From Prochlorococcus sp. HOT208_60m_813G15 (lineage in GTDB: Bacteria; Cyanobacteriota; Cyanobacteriia; PCC-6307; Cyanobiaceae), in contig MWOS01000229.1 of the NCBI GenBank assembly GCA_002026165.1, positions 1-64,000 on the forward strand: DNA of 64,000 nt. Direction: 5' to 3'. This document shows positions 11,875-21,282 of this stretch, in pieces. Every line of letters begins with the position of its first letter. Within the stretch, counting starts at the first letter, position 1. A model generated the notes under the pieces. That model was not told the DNA's origin, searched no databases, and worked only from the letters and a program-made list of their open reading frames with translations. A program made the position numbers and the translations under genes.

Positions 11875-12603
11875 TTATACAATAGCTGCCATAGCCATTC
11901 TTGCAATTTCTCTATTATCTAGACCTATTTCCATCAATGTATCTTGATAAGCAATCATAAATTCTTCCATTAATTCTTCTCTGTCCATAGCTAAAACTGA
12001 TGCGTCATCTGCTACTTCATCTAACATCTTTTTAATTAAAGGAAGATTAACCTTATTAGCTACCATTAACTCCTCTTTACAAGTAGATAAATTCTCTTTA
12101 AGCCACTCTTGACCATAATTTAAATGAAGATATTCATCTTTAACTACTCCCTCTGTGATTTTTTTTGCAAAAGGATCAGCAACTCTTATATAGACGTTAT
12201 AAGCAGAAATTGCAAATGCTTCAATTAAGATGGCTTGTATTAAAAGACATGTTGTTAAATTTCCTCTTTCAAGAGCAACTTGAAAATTACCATGTAACTT
12301 AGAAAAGAATTTTTTAGCAAATTCCATATCAGCTACTACACCTAAATTTCTTCCACATGCAGTAAACCCTTTTTTATGTTTCATTTCCATTCTCGCAAGT
12401 TTAGTTAACTCTTCTAACTCGTTTGGTATTAATGTAGCTATTGAAATGTAATTATCATGAGCTTCCTGCTCACCCTCTATAACGATTGCATTTATTCTGC
12501 TATAAGCATCTTTATAAGTGTCAGTAGTAAAGTCGGGCAAATTTAAAGAAATAGGATTAGAGGATTCCTCAGTAGTTTTTTTATTTGATTCTAGAGTTTG
12601 CAT
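11875..12603 (-). CDS. ado: Aldehyde-deformylating oxygenase (alkane-forming)
   Basis: ADO converts the aldehyde made by AAR to an alkane (Cn-1) plus formate, using a di-iron centre and oxygen. All metal ligands are visible: Glu in EGEQEAHDNY, Glu/His in MEMKHKKGF, Glu in AILIEAFAISAY, and Glu/His in DEYLHLNYG. I chose the ATG at 12603 (MQTLESNKK, 242 aa). The upstream ATG at 12630 would add nine residues and would almost touch the predicted TATAAT box. The product is probably a C15 or C17 alkane, as in other marine cyanobacteria. Confidence 0.95.
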   Translation of the reverse strand: MQTLESNKKTTEESSNPISLNLPDFTTDTYKDAYSRINAIVIEGEQEAHDNYISIATLIPNELEELTKLARMEMKHKKGFTACGRNLGVVADMEFAKKFFSKLHGNFQVALERGNLTTCLLIQAILIEAFAISAYNVYIRVADPFAKKITEGVVKDEYLHLNYGQEWLKENLSTCKEELMVANKVNLPLIKKMLDEVADDASVLAMDREELMEEFMIAYQDTLMEIGLDNREIARMAMAAIV

Positions 12604-12642
12604 GTCAGTAATCTTTAGCTCATTATGCATGAATATTACATG

Positions 12643-12648
12643 ATTATA
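12643..12648 (-). promoter_or_regulatory. -10 box of the ado promoter
   Basis: A perfect TATAAT on the minus strand, 40 bp upstream of the ATG at 12603. No good -35 is seen at 17 bp, which is common in AT-rich picocyanobacteria. Transcription would begin near 12636 and give a leader of about 33 nt to the chosen start. Confidence 0.45.
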
Positions 12649-12714
12649 GTGATTTTATTTAAATATCATGAAAATAGTTTCAATTGTTAAGTCACATTTT
12701 TTACTAAAAATTAT

Positions 12715-13509
12715 TTAAGAGTTGTTGGGCCAATCTGATTGCATCAAATTCATTATCAATTGGAACCAATGATTAATCAATAATTCCTTTAAATTTTTCC
12801 CTAAAGACTCATTTGCTCCCCTGCTATCACCAATAACTCCTGATTTACTTAAATCATCAGTAAGCCAAGCAGTAGGCGCATTTCCTTCTAGACTCCAACC
12901 TTCTGGGACTTGTTCTTCAATGCCCTCATGTGGACGCTCATCACCGACTAATTCTGGTTTTAAAGCAAGCATCAAACTTGTTTCAGCTAAAGACGCATGA
13001 AGTCCGTTCTCGATCTCAGTTTTTGTTAACAATTCACTTAATCCATTAACGCCACTCCATAAAAAACAAGGGAAAACTGCGATCCCTGGGGCCAAACTTC
13101 TTAGCTCTCTTGCTGCTGTATTTAATAGTGAGATTTGACCTCCATGTCCATTAATCAATATCAATCTTTTAAACCCCATTTCAGATAATTGACCTCCTAC
13201 TTCCTTAATCATCGAGGTTATTAAATTTGAGGAAAGTGAAATTGTCCCGGCAAAACCTTTATGTTCTGGAGAAAACCCAATATATTGAGTTGGAAGTTTT
13301 TTTAATGGAATATTGGGAGAGAATAATTTAAAAACTTCGCTAATGATTTCATCAACAAAAATACTATCTGTAGCTAGAGGCAAATGCGGTCCATGTTGCT
13401 CAACAGCCCCGAATGGCCAAATCACTGTTGATCTTTTGTCTTTTGCAATACTTTCAATTTCTTGCCAATTTAAATATTCAAATTTATTAGGTATTGGTTT
13501 AAAGTTCAT
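12715..13509 (-). CDS. Creatininase/creatinine amidohydrolase family protein
   Basis: The 264-aa protein has the creatininase-family metal site: Glu/His in WPFGAVEQHGPHLPLATDS near residues 30-48 and the NGHGGQISLL segment near residue 119. The family hydrolyses cyclic amides or formyl-amides; examples act on creatinine, on riboflavin-pathway formamides (ArfB) and in mycofactocin maturation. The cyanobacterial members have no proven substrate, so naming it creatininase would be over-specific. It starts with ATG and ends 85 bp before the first ado start region. A role in pigment or pterin metabolism is only a guess. Confidence 0.82.
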   Translation of the reverse strand: MNFKPIPNKFEYLNWQEIESIAKDKRSTVIWPFGAVEQHGPHLPLATDSIFVDEIISEVFKLFSPNIPLKKLPTQYIGFSPEHKGFAGTISLSSNLITSMIKEVGGQLSEMGFKRLILINGHGGQISLLNTAARELRSLAPGIAVFPCFLWSGVNGLSELLTKTEIENGLHASLAETSLMLALKPELVGDERPHEGIEEQVPEGWSLEGNAPTAWLTDDLSKSGVIGDSRGANESLGKNLKELLINHWFQLIMNLMQSDWPNNS

Positions 13510-13575
13510 TAAATTTAATTTTGAGTACTAACATTTAGAGTATGTTAATAATTAATTATTCTTATTTTACCTACG

Positions 13576-14805
13576 ATGGGAGCCAGTAATAAAAATGCCC
13601 GAGATAATATCCAATCAAAGGGCAACAAAAAAGACTTTAAAAAACCTCTTCAAGTACTTCACATAAGCAAGAAAGATACTCAAAAAAAATCTCAGGAAAT
13701 AGATAATGAGCAAACCAATTCGCAAGAAGAAATTAAAAAAGAAAATATAGTAATCAAACCTCAAATCATTAAAGATGATTCAGTAAAAGAAATTGAGGGC
13801 AGTAATGAAAACACTAAAGATTTTGATATTTATCAACAAGATTTAACCAAACAAGACTTAAATAGACCCCATAATTTTTCTGAGCAAAACGCAGATTTTC
13901 AATTAGAAAGAACTGTTGATGATTTCGATTTTGATGAAAGTGCTTTTTTGGAGGCTTTAAATGAAAATGAGCCAATTGGGGCTACAGGAGAAACAATTTC
14001 AGGTAAGGTAATAGCAATCGAAAGTGATGGGCTGTATGTTGACATTGGTGGAAAAGCTCCTGGTTATATGCCCAAAAAAGAATGCGGTTTGGGTGTCATA
14101 ACTAACTTTAAAGAGAAATTTTCTATAGGCCTTGAAATGGAAGTTTTAGTTATCAAAGAACAAAATGCTGATGGAATGGTAACAGTGAGCGCTCGGGCAT
14201 TAATTCTTAGGCAAAGTTGGGAAAAAGTATCAAGGTCCTCAAAAAATGGAGAATTAATTAACGTTTTAATTAATGGATTTAACAGAGGTGGTCTTACGTG
14301 TGATGTAGATGGATTGAGAGGATTCATCCCAAGATCCCAACTTGAAGATGGTCAAGACTATCAATCTTTTGTTGGCAAAACTCTAAAAGTAGCTTTTCTT
14401 GAGGTTAATCCAGAATCCAGAAAATTAGTTCTCTCTGAAAAGAAAGCATCATTAGTCTCTAAACTTACAAGTTTAGAATTAGGTCAATTAATTGAAGGAG
14501 AAGTTTTAGCAGTAAAACCATATGGCTTTTTTATAGACTTAGGAGGAGCCAGCGGACTTCTTCATCAATCCTCACTAACAAATGGATCGATTCGTTCTTT
14601 AAGAGAAGTTTTTAGAGAAGGGGAAATGATAAAAGCATTAATATCTGAAATTGACCTCGAAAAAGGGCGCATTGGTCTAAATACAGCGCTCTTAGAAAAC
14701 TCTGCGGGAGAATTAATTATTGATAAGCAAAAAGTTATGCAAGAAGCCACAGAGAGAGCACTAAAAACTAAAGCACTCTTCGATAAAAAAGAACAAGATA
14801 AATGA
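13576..14805 (+). CDS. rps1b: S1-domain RNA-binding protein (second ribosomal S1-like protein)
   Basis: A 409-aa protein with a long charged N-terminal tail (about residues 1-130, rich in Lys, Asp, Gln) and three S1 OB-fold repeats. They start near GETISGKVIAIESDGLYVDI (residue 137), ELINVLINGFNRGGLTCDVD and GQLIEGEVLAVKPYGFFIDL. Cyanobacteria carry two or more such S1 proteins; this shorter form is often called S1 protein B or Nbp1. It could deliver mRNA to ribosomes or bind other RNA. Its end overlaps the next gene by 4 bp (ATGA), so the two are translationally coupled. Confidence 0.88.
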   Translation: MGASNKNARDNIQSKGNKKDFKKPLQVLHISKKDTQKKSQEIDNEQTNSQEEIKKENIVIKPQIIKDDSVKEIEGSNENTKDFDIYQQDLTKQDLNRPHNFSEQNADFQLERTVDDFDFDESAFLEALNENEPIGATGETISGKVIAIESDGLYVDIGGKAPGYMPKKECGLGVITNFKEKFSIGLEMEVLVIKEQNADGMVTVSARALILRQSWEKVSRSSKNGELINVLINGFNRGGLTCDVDGLRGFIPRSQLEDGQDYQSFVGKTLKVAFLEVNPESRKLVLSEKKASLVSKLTSLELGQLIEGEVLAVKPYGFFIDLGGASGLLHQSSLTNGSIRSLREVFREGEMIKALISEIDLEKGRIGLNTALLENSAGELIIDKQKVMQEATERALKTKALFDKKEQDK

Positions 14806-15707
14806 ATATTAATAAAACAATGGAGTCAGGTCTTAAATTAAAAATTTCAGATTGGGAATTAGACTTCTACTCAAGACCAATTATTGAATCAAATGGAAAA
14901 AAAAGGTGGGAGTTAATTATTTGCTCTACAAGAAGTTATAAGACAGAAGATATTTTTGTTTGGAATAAAAAATGCCCTGCCAATGAAGTTAATTCAGTAT
15001 GGCTTACAAAGGCACTTAATGAAGCAATAAGTGAAGCAAAAAAACAAGGGTGGGAGAAACCTTCAATAGTTCGATTTTGGAGGTCGTCAATGAAATCGAT
15101 CATTAAGAAATCTCTGGAGGCCGTAAGTATTGAGGCTCTTTTAAGTAGGAGAACTTACGATTTATTAGATAGAATTGAATTTCTTGAAAAAGAGATTTAT
15201 CCAAAGGAAAAAGGTTATGTAAGAGGAGTATTAGCTCCTAATTTTTCTTCTAAAATGGAAAACCCTCCTCAACCTCTACCAGAAGCAGTAAGGGGTGATG
15301 CTTTAACTATCTCTGAAATATCAATTGGCGAATTAAAATCAGCAGAAAATTGGCCTATGGAATTTGGAGATATTTTCCCAATCCATCAAGATTTAGATAA
15401 TAACTACTTAGTTCCAGGATTAAGACTTTTTAGCAAAGATAGATCTTTAGCACTTTCTGCATGGTTCAGTTGTTTAGAACCTATTAAATTAGTCATGAAT
15501 AAAAACCAACTCGTACTTGAGGCTTCAGAAGACGATAAGTGGCTGGTAACTGATTTACCAGAAAAAGATGCAAAAATTCTGAGTACAAAATTTTTAGAGA
15601 ATAAAAAAAATTCTTTTGGTTATCAATTTATTTCCATTCAGTCAACGCCATACATCGAAAAATTTGCAGGATTCTGGATTTTAAGAGATATTGAATTGAT
15701 TTCATAA
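14802..15707 (+). CDS. Tab2/Atab2-family RNA-binding protein
   Basis: The 301-aa protein matches the Tab2/Atab2 family (DUF1092) that in algae and plants binds psaA/psaB leader RNA and promotes photosystem I synthesis. Typical segments are WELDFYSRPI near the N terminus, WEKPSIVRFWRSSMKSIIKK and RTYDLLDRIEFLEKEIYP in the middle, and a C-terminal YIEKFAGFWILRDIEL. It is coupled to the S1-like gene, which fits a job in RNA binding and translation. Direct RNA targets in Prochlorococcus are not shown by the sequence. Confidence 0.85.
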   Translation: MNINKTMESGLKLKISDWELDFYSRPIIESNGKKRWELIICSTRSYKTEDIFVWNKKCPANEVNSVWLTKALNEAISEAKKQGWEKPSIVRFWRSSMKSIIKKSLEAVSIEALLSRRTYDLLDRIEFLEKEIYPKEKGYVRGVLAPNFSSKMENPPQPLPEAVRGDALTISEISIGELKSAENWPMEFGDIFPIHQDLDNNYLVPGLRLFSKDRSLALSAWFSCLEPIKLVMNKNQLVLEASEDDKWLVTDLPEKDAKILSTKFLENKKNSFGYQFISIQSTPYIEKFAGFWILRDIELIS

Positions 15708-15714
15708 ATTCAGC

Positions 15715-16512
15715 TTGGGAGCAGGAACTATTACATACAAAGAAATAAATTTCTCAAAAGCTGAAATATTTATTCAGAACAAAAAATTTGAGTATTATTC
15801 ATCACCTATCCTTAATCAATATAATTTCAAACATGCATATTTTACGAAGTCTAGCTCTGAGAAATTTCTTCAATTATTGGGAAATCACTTTAATGAAAAT
15901 TACATAAATTGTGTTGCCAATCAAATTCACAGTGATGTGATAGTCCTTGGATCACTTTCGCAAGAAGGTAGTAAGACTGATGCAGATGGTCTTATTGGCA
16001 ATAAGTGTAATCAAAACTTATGGATTTATACAGCTGATTGCATGCCAATATTTTTTGCAGATAAAAAGAAAAGAAATGTAGCAGCCTTACATTGTGGAAG
16101 AAAAGGTTTAGAAAAAAAAATAATAAAAAATCTAGTTAAATTTTTCGATAATTTAGGGACATCTAGAGATGACTTACTTGTTGCCATAGGACCGGCTATT
16201 TCTAAGGAACATTATCTAGTTGATCAATTTACACTCAAGGAATTTAATAGAAAGGCCAAAAACAAAAAAATAACGGTGAATTTCATTAAAACTGAAAAAG
16301 ATCTTTGTTTTAGTGATTCAAATCACTTCAAAGAGCAAAACTTAAATCAACTTGATCTCAAAAGATCTGCCTATAGGCAACTTTTAAGTGAGGACATTCC
16401 TAATAAAAATATAGACATTTCAAATTTATGCACATACAAATTTAAAAATGAATTTAATTCCTGGAGAAAGAGCAAAACATTCTCGAGACAGTGGAATTTT
16501 ATTTGCTCATAG
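15715..16512 (+). CDS. PgeF/YfiH-like laccase-domain protein
   Basis: Members of this family were called polyphenol oxidases. The best-studied one, PgeF, removes L-Ser mis-incorporated in peptidoglycan precursors, and some act on purine nucleosides. The metal/catalytic residues are visible: His in NQIHSDVIV, Cys in YTADCMPIFFAD and His in AALHCGRKG. The usual HAGWRG motif is altered to HCGRKG. The 265-aa frame starts at TTG, 7 bp after the Tab2 gene, so it is likely the third gene of that operon. Confidence 0.83.
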   Translation: MGAGTITYKEINFSKAEIFIQNKKFEYYSSPILNQYNFKHAYFTKSSSEKFLQLLGNHFNENYINCVANQIHSDVIVLGSLSQEGSKTDADGLIGNKCNQNLWIYTADCMPIFFADKKKRNVAALHCGRKGLEKKIIKNLVKFFDNLGTSRDDLLVAIGPAISKEHYLVDQFTLKEFNRKAKNKKITVNFIKTEKDLCFSDSNHFKEQNLNQLDLKRSAYRQLLSEDIPNKNIDISNLCTYKFKNEFNSWRKSKTFSRQWNFICS

Positions 16513-16518
16513 AGATAG

Positions 16519-16869
16519 TTAACTTGGACAAATTTGACTAGTTAAGTCTTTAGCGACTAATAATTCGGTCATCTCCTTAGTACCTTTAATATTAAAAACT
16601 TTGGCTAACAAAACATTCTCTTTGAAACCAAAAGGTTTTATTTTCACTTTGCTTCCCCTTGGGAATTCACTCTTAAGTAAATTAGTTGCTTCAAGCTCAT
16701 CATTTTCATTTACATCTACACAAAATAGTCCAATTGTTAGATTCCTATTTTGATCCCCCACCAAAATAGTATTTGCACTTTTAATTTGAAGAATTTCGGC
16801 CGAGTTAACTATTACAGGATTAAGAACAATCAAGCAAGCTATAATAAAAATAAAAGATAATTTTTTCAA
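16519..16869 (-). CDS. Exported SNase-like fold protein, probably catalytically inactive
   Basis: This 116-aa protein has a clear signal peptide (basic start MKKLSF, hydrophobic stretch, cleavage near VNSAE). The mature part resembles a staphylococcal-nuclease OB fold: INLIGLF-like strand LTIGLFCVDV, then an alanine-rich helix ATNLLKSEF, GSKVKIKPFG and a C-terminal ELLVAKDLTSQICPS similar to the 'LL..GLA' end. The Arg and Glu residues used for catalysis in SNase are not present. It could be a binding protein of the periplasm. The assignment to this fold is my inference. Confidence 0.6.
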   Translation of the reverse strand: MKKLSFIFIIACLIVLNPVIVNSAEILQIKSANTILVGDQNRNLTIGLFCVDVNENDELEATNLLKSEFPRGSKVKIKPFGFKENVLLAKVFNIKGTKEMTELLVAKDLTSQICPS

Positions 16870-16936
16870 TCCAGAAATATCTAAGTTTTTAAATTATCTT
16901 AAAGTTAATTTTTTAAAATGACGAATTTCAAAAAAA

Positions 16937-18700
16937 TTAGTCTTCACAATTAACATATCCAACCATTTGAGCATTACTTTTACCAGGAGGAACCATTGGA
17001 TAACAATTTTCACCTCTTCTTACAAGGATGTTAATCAAGGCAGGGCCGTCATGATCAAGCGCATTTTTTAATTCATTCTGTAATTGTTTTCTATCAGAAA
17101 TCAAGTATCCTTTAACTCCAAAAGACTCAGCAAGTTTTACAAAATCAGGTTCACCACAACTCATATCAGATGAGGAATATCTTTCATCGTAGAAACTTTC
17201 TTGCCATTGTCTTACCATCCCTTGCCAGCGATTATTGATAATAATCAACTTCACCTTTAGGCCATATTGAGATAAAGTTCCTAATTCTTGAATATTCATT
17301 AAGACACTTGCATCTCCTGCAATACAAATTACATCTGAATTGGGTAAGGCTGCTTTTACCCCTATTGCCGCTGGCAATCCAAAACCCATAGTTCCTAGGC
17401 CTGCACTACTAATCCATTTTCTTGGAGAATTCCTGAGATATTGAGCAGCCCACATTTGATGTTGTCCTACATCTGTAGTCACATAAGCTTCTGGTGAAAA
17501 TTCCCGCACTTTTAAAAGAACCTCTTGAGGATAAATTTCTCCTTCTTTAGGCGGGTCATATAAAGGGTGTTTATTTTTCCAAAAATCAATTTTTTCTAAC
17601 CAGTTTTTCGTCTGACAAGTAAATTTTTTATTTCGAGATTGTTCATTAATTTTGAGAACAGCTTTTGAAACATCAGAAACAATTGCAACATCTACACGTC
17701 TATTTTTATTGACTTCTGCGGGGTCGATATCTATATGAATTACCTTTGCATTAGGTGCAAAAGTATCTAATTTTCCTGTCACCCTATCATCGAATCTAGC
17801 CCCAATAGCAATTAAAAGATCACATTCTGTAACAGCGAAATTTGCGTAAGCAGTTCCATGCATTCCTAACATCCCTACTGATAAATTATCTTTTTCATCA
17901 AAAGCGCCCTTCCCCATTAAGGTCGTGGTAACTGGTATTTGATAATTCTTTGCCAAAGTTTTTATTTCATCATGAGCCCCTGAAGATATTGCCCCACCTC
18001 CTACGTATAGAAGAGGTCTTTCAGAATTTTCTATTAATTTAATTGCTTTATTGATATCGGAATCATTAATTTCTCCATTCCTTTTGAATCCTTTAGGAAT
18101 AATCTCACCAGGCAAAACTCTTTGGTAATTAAAGAACTCCTGACCTACATCTTTGGGTATATCAATTAAAACAGGGCCAGGCCTTCCAGATGAGGCTATA
18201 AAGAAAGCTTCAGAAACTACTTTCGCAATATCTGAAGGATTTCTTATTACCCATGAATGTTTCACTATTGGAAGAGTTATACCAAAAATATCAGTTTCTT
18301 GAAAAGCGTCTGTCCCTATAGCATGTCTTGGGACTTGACCTGTAACTACAACTAGGGGGACTGAATCCATTTGCGCAGTGGCAATTCCTGTTACCAAATT
18401 TGTTGCACCTGGGCCTGAGGTTCCAAAACATACTCCTACTTCACCAGTAGATCTTGCAAATCCATCAGCCGCATGTGAACCACCTTGTTCATGCCTAACC
18501 ATATAATGCTTTAACCAACCTTCTTGTTCTGCCTTATGAACAGCATCATATATTGGTAGTATGGCTCCCCCGGGATATCCAAATATAACTTTTACTCCAT
18601 GAATTTTTAAAGAATCCATTAGTGCATCTGCACCAGTTATCCAAACTGGATTTTCATGTTTTGAACTACCCTTTGAAAAGGATCTCGAAGTAAGAGTCAC
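16937..18700 (-). CDS. ilvB: Acetolactate synthase large (catalytic) subunit
   Basis: IlvB joins two pyruvates, or pyruvate and 2-oxobutyrate, in the first common step of valine, leucine and isoleucine synthesis, with thiamine diphosphate, FAD and Mg. The 587-aa protein has the catalytic glutamate in [13 protein letters not shown], the FAD region, and the thiamine-diphosphate motif [12 protein letters not shown]...[11 protein letters not shown]. It starts at GTG. The regulatory subunit ilvN (ilvH) is not here. A 136-bp gap separates it from hemH. Confidence 0.96.
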   Translation of the reverse strand: MTLTSRSFSKGSSKHENPVWITGADALMDSLKIHGVKVIFGYPGGAILPIYDAVHKAEQEGWLKHYMVRHEQGGSHAADGFARSTGEVGVCFGTSGPGATNLVTGIATAQMDSVPLVVVTGQVPRHAIGTDAFQETDIFGITLPIVKHSWVIRNPSDIAKVVSEAFFIASSGRPGPVLIDIPKDVGQEFFNYQRVLPGEIIPKGFKRNGEINDSDINKAIKLIENSERPLLYVGGGAISSGAHDEIKTLAKNYQIPVTTTLMGKGAFDEKDNLSVGMLGMHGTAYANFAVTECDLLIAIGARFDDRVTGKLDTFAPNAKVIHIDIDPAEVNKNRRVDVAIVSDVSKAVLKINEQSRNKKFTCQTKNWLEKIDFWKNKHPLYDPPKEGEIYPQEVLLKVREFSPEAYVTTDVGQHQMWAAQYLRNSPRKWISSAGLGTMGFGLPAAIGVKAALPNSDVICIAGDASVLMNIQELGTLSQYGLKVKLIIINNRWQGMVRQWQESFYDERYSSSDMSCGEPDFVKLAESFGVKGYLISDRKQLQNELKNALDHDGPALINILVRRGENCYPMVPPGKSNAQMVGYVNCED

Positions 18701-18836
18701 TAAAGAAATTCAATATTTACTATAAATATTAAGCTTAATTAATTACTTTTGCCTCATTTAGAAATGTAATGTCAGAAATGTATTCAAAATAATCTTTTAA
18801 TAAATTAAAAATTATCAAATAAATTTCAATTTTTCT

Positions 18837-20012
18837 TTATAAAATGCCTAGTTTATGAAGAGGTCCAGAGCCTGAAATAAGTTCAATAAAAAGCACAAGA
18901 AAAATAATCATTGCAACCCTTCCGTTCCACACTTCTGAACTATTATTCCAACCCCATTGCCACTTCTCTTGGGGATAAAGTTTTACTTTTTCAGGCAACT
19001 GTGAAGCCTCTTCTATATTAATGATAGGTCCTTCCAAACAGGAAATCACTAGATCACTAAGCCCTTCAATAAAAGTAGGATGAGTATTTAAAGCCCTTAC
19101 TCTCCGAAAGTTTTTAATACCAGCCTTTTCAGCAATTTCTTTATATTCAATATCAATTTCTTGCAATGTTTCGATATGCTCGCCAACGAAACTTATAGGG
19201 ACCACAATCAGGTCATTAACATTTGACTTCCCAAGATCAGCTAACACTTCTTCTGTATAAGGCTTCAACCATTCAACAGGACCAACTCTACTTTGATAAG
19301 AAAGTGTATAAGGGTTACCATGCCCCAAACATTTTTCCAGCTCATTTATAATTAATAAAGAACAATCTTCAATTTGTTGTTTGTAAGGGTCTCCAGCTTC
19401 CTCTACGTAACTCTTAGGAACTCCATGAGCAGTGAAAAATATATGAGCTTTTGAAGGTGATTCACAAAGTGAAATTTGTTCAGAAATTAATTCAACCATA
19501 GACTTTAAGTAACCTGATTGACTGAACCAACTCCTTACACATCTCATTGGAACCTTTTTAAATTCATCATCAGAATCTCGCAATTTTTTTAATTCCCTAA
19601 AGCTCGAACCACTAGTACTTATCGAAAAATGTGGATACAAGGGTATTACAACAACTTGATCTATACCATCTGCTTTCATATCAGCGATTGCTGATTCGGT
19701 AAAAGGATGCCAATACCTCATAGCGATGTAGGTAGTAGCATTAAATCCCTTGTTCCTTAATTTAGATTGTAATTCTCTTGCTTGTTGTTCAGTTATCCTT
19801 CTGATAGGTGAACCTCCACCTATAGAAAGGTAAGCCTGTTGTGAAGTAGTACTCCTAAGTGTGCTAATTAACCATGCTAAGGGCTTTTGAAAAACAGGGA
19901 AAGGGGTCCTGATAATTTCTGGATCAGAAAAAAGATTGTATAAGAAAGGACCTACATCAGTAATGCGTTCAGGCCCTCCTAAGTTCATTAGTAAGACGCC
20001 TATTTTATCCAT
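18837..20012 (-). CDS. hemH: Ferrochelatase with C-terminal chlorophyll-binding-like helix
   Basis: HemH inserts Fe(II) into protoporphyrin IX to make protoheme. The catalytic His is in [19 protein letters not shown]. At 391 aa it is longer than most bacterial enzymes because of a C-terminal extension with [10 protein letters not shown] and a hydrophobic helix (about residues 358-391). This resembles the CAB/HLIP motif ExxNGRxAM. Such tails are typical of cyanobacterial and chloroplast type-II ferrochelatases and may bind pigment and anchor the protein in the thylakoid. It is divergent from the recombinase gene (65-bp gap). Confidence 0.96.
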   Translation of the reverse strand: MDKIGVLLMNLGGPERITDVGPFLYNLFSDPEIIRTPFPVFQKPLAWLISTLRSTTSQQAYLSIGGGSPIRRITEQQARELQSKLRNKGFNATTYIAMRYWHPFTESAIADMKADGIDQVVVIPLYPHFSISTSGSSFRELKKLRDSDDEFKKVPMRCVRSWFSQSGYLKSMVELISEQISLCESPSKAHIFFTAHGVPKSYVEEAGDPYKQQIEDCSLLIINELEKCLGHGNPYTLSYQSRVGPVEWLKPYTEEVLADLGKSNVNDLIVVPISFVGEHIETLQEIDIEYKEIAEKAGIKNFRRVRALNTHPTFIEGLSDLVISCLEGPIINIEEASQLPEKVKLYPQEKWQWGWNNSSEVWNGRVAMIIFLVLFIELISGSGPLHKLGIL

Positions 20013-20077
20013 TTAATATTTATGAAGATTGAAAATCAACATTAAAAACGTCATTATATGGTCAATTATATAAGTAA

Positions 20078-21247
20078 ATGAACGTAATTCAGGAAATTAA
20101 TAATGTCAATGATAAATTTGCTACTCAAGGCAGCAAGCTTAGAATTGAGAAAAGAGGAGAGAAATTAAATATTCGTGGTTCACTACCCTCCAAAGAAGAT
20201 AACAATAACTTTAAAATTCAAAGAATATCTCTTGGATTAAAGGCTGATATTTCTGGATTAGAGGAGGCCAAAAAAAAATTACAATTAATCAATTTGCAAT
20301 TGGAATTGAATCAATTTGATTGGATTAATTGGATAGGCAAGCCTTATAAAAAGGAAATAAAAGATGGGTTTGAATTTCCAAAAAGATTAAATCAATTTGA
20401 GGAATTTTTTTTTAAAGAAAATAAGAGTGATTTTCGAACCAGCACTAGAAAAACTACTTGGAGAAGTTCTTATAAACCATATATGAAAAGAATCCTAAAT
20501 ATTTACAATGACTATGAGAATAAAGATTTAGAAAAAATATTTCAAAAAACTCTTGAAAGTTACAAGGAGGGCACCAGAAGTAGGAAACAATGCGCAACTT
20601 CTTTAAGTGTTTTAGCTAAGTTTTTGGACATTAAACTACCAGAAGATTGGAAATTAAATTCTAGAGGATATGGACTGAACAAAGCAGGATTTAGGGATCT
20701 ACCTAAAGACGAATTAATAGAGAAACTGTGGGAGACGATCCCAAACAAGTCTTGGAAATTTGTTTTTGGTCTTATGGCTACATATGGATTAAGGAATCAT
20801 GAAGTATTTTTTTGTGATTTAAGTTCTCTTACTAATTTTGGGGACAAAATTATTAGAGTTTTACCTACCACTAAAACTGGGGAACATCAAGTTTGGCCAT
20901 TTCATCCTGAATGGGTGGAAAAGTTCGAATTATCAAAACTTGGTGAAAATCCTGAACTTCTACCAAATATTAACAGAGACCTTAAAATTACAACCTTACA
21001 GAATATTGGAAAAAAAATTACAGACCAGTTTAAGCGTTACTCTTTACAAATAAAACCTTATGATCTAAGGCATGCTTGGGCAGTTAGAACAATTTTTTAT
21101 GATTTACCTGATACTGTGGCTGCCAGAATGATGGGACATTCTGTTAGTTTACATACTCAAACTTATCACCACTGGATTACTAAAAGAGATCAACAACAGG
21201 CAGTAAATAATGCACTGCTAAAAGTTAAAAGAGTTAAAAATATTTAA
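20078..21247 (+). CDS. Tyrosine recombinase/integrase-like protein, stand-alone
   Basis: The C-terminal catalytic domain of this 389-aa protein shows the first Arg in TYGLRNHEVFF, the second Arg in PYDLRHAWAVR, the His in MMGHSV and the nucleophile Tyr in TQTYHHW. The usual His of HxxR is Tyr (YDLR). An N-terminal SAM-like DNA-binding domain is likely between residues 125 and 190 (WRSSYKPYMKRI...). There is no tRNA gene, attachment-site repeat or phage gene nearby, so it may be a domesticated recombinase of the host. It starts with ATG, 65 bp from the divergent hemH. Confidence 0.8.
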   Translation: MNVIQEINNVNDKFATQGSKLRIEKRGEKLNIRGSLPSKEDNNNFKIQRISLGLKADISGLEEAKKKLQLINLQLELNQFDWINWIGKPYKKEIKDGFEFPKRLNQFEEFFFKENKSDFRTSTRKTTWRSSYKPYMKRILNIYNDYENKDLEKIFQKTLESYKEGTRSRKQCATSLSVLAKFLDIKLPEDWKLNSRGYGLNKAGFRDLPKDELIEKLWETIPNKSWKFVFGLMATYGLRNHEVFFCDLSSLTNFGDKIIRVLPTTKTGEHQVWPFHPEWVEKFELSKLGENPELLPNINRDLKITTLQNIGKKITDQFKRYSLQIKPYDLRHAWAVRTIFYDLPDTVAARMMGHSVSLHTQTYHHWITKRDQQQAVNNALLKVKRVKNI

Positions 21248-21282
21248 AGATTTATAATAAAAAAATAAAAATTAAGGGTCAT

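Noticed and set aside
13547-13560. AATAATTAATTATT palindrome before the S1-like gene
   Set aside because: Pure AT and short; expected by chance in this base composition.
18760-18782. Direct repeat AGAAATGTA twice between hemH and ilvB
   Set aside because: Nine bases with 14-bp period in AT-rich DNA; no further copies or symmetry.
20013-21282. Possible mobile element or genomic island around the recombinase
   Set aside because: No tRNA, no direct repeats at the flanks, no phage or transposase genes, and the base composition matches the neighbours.
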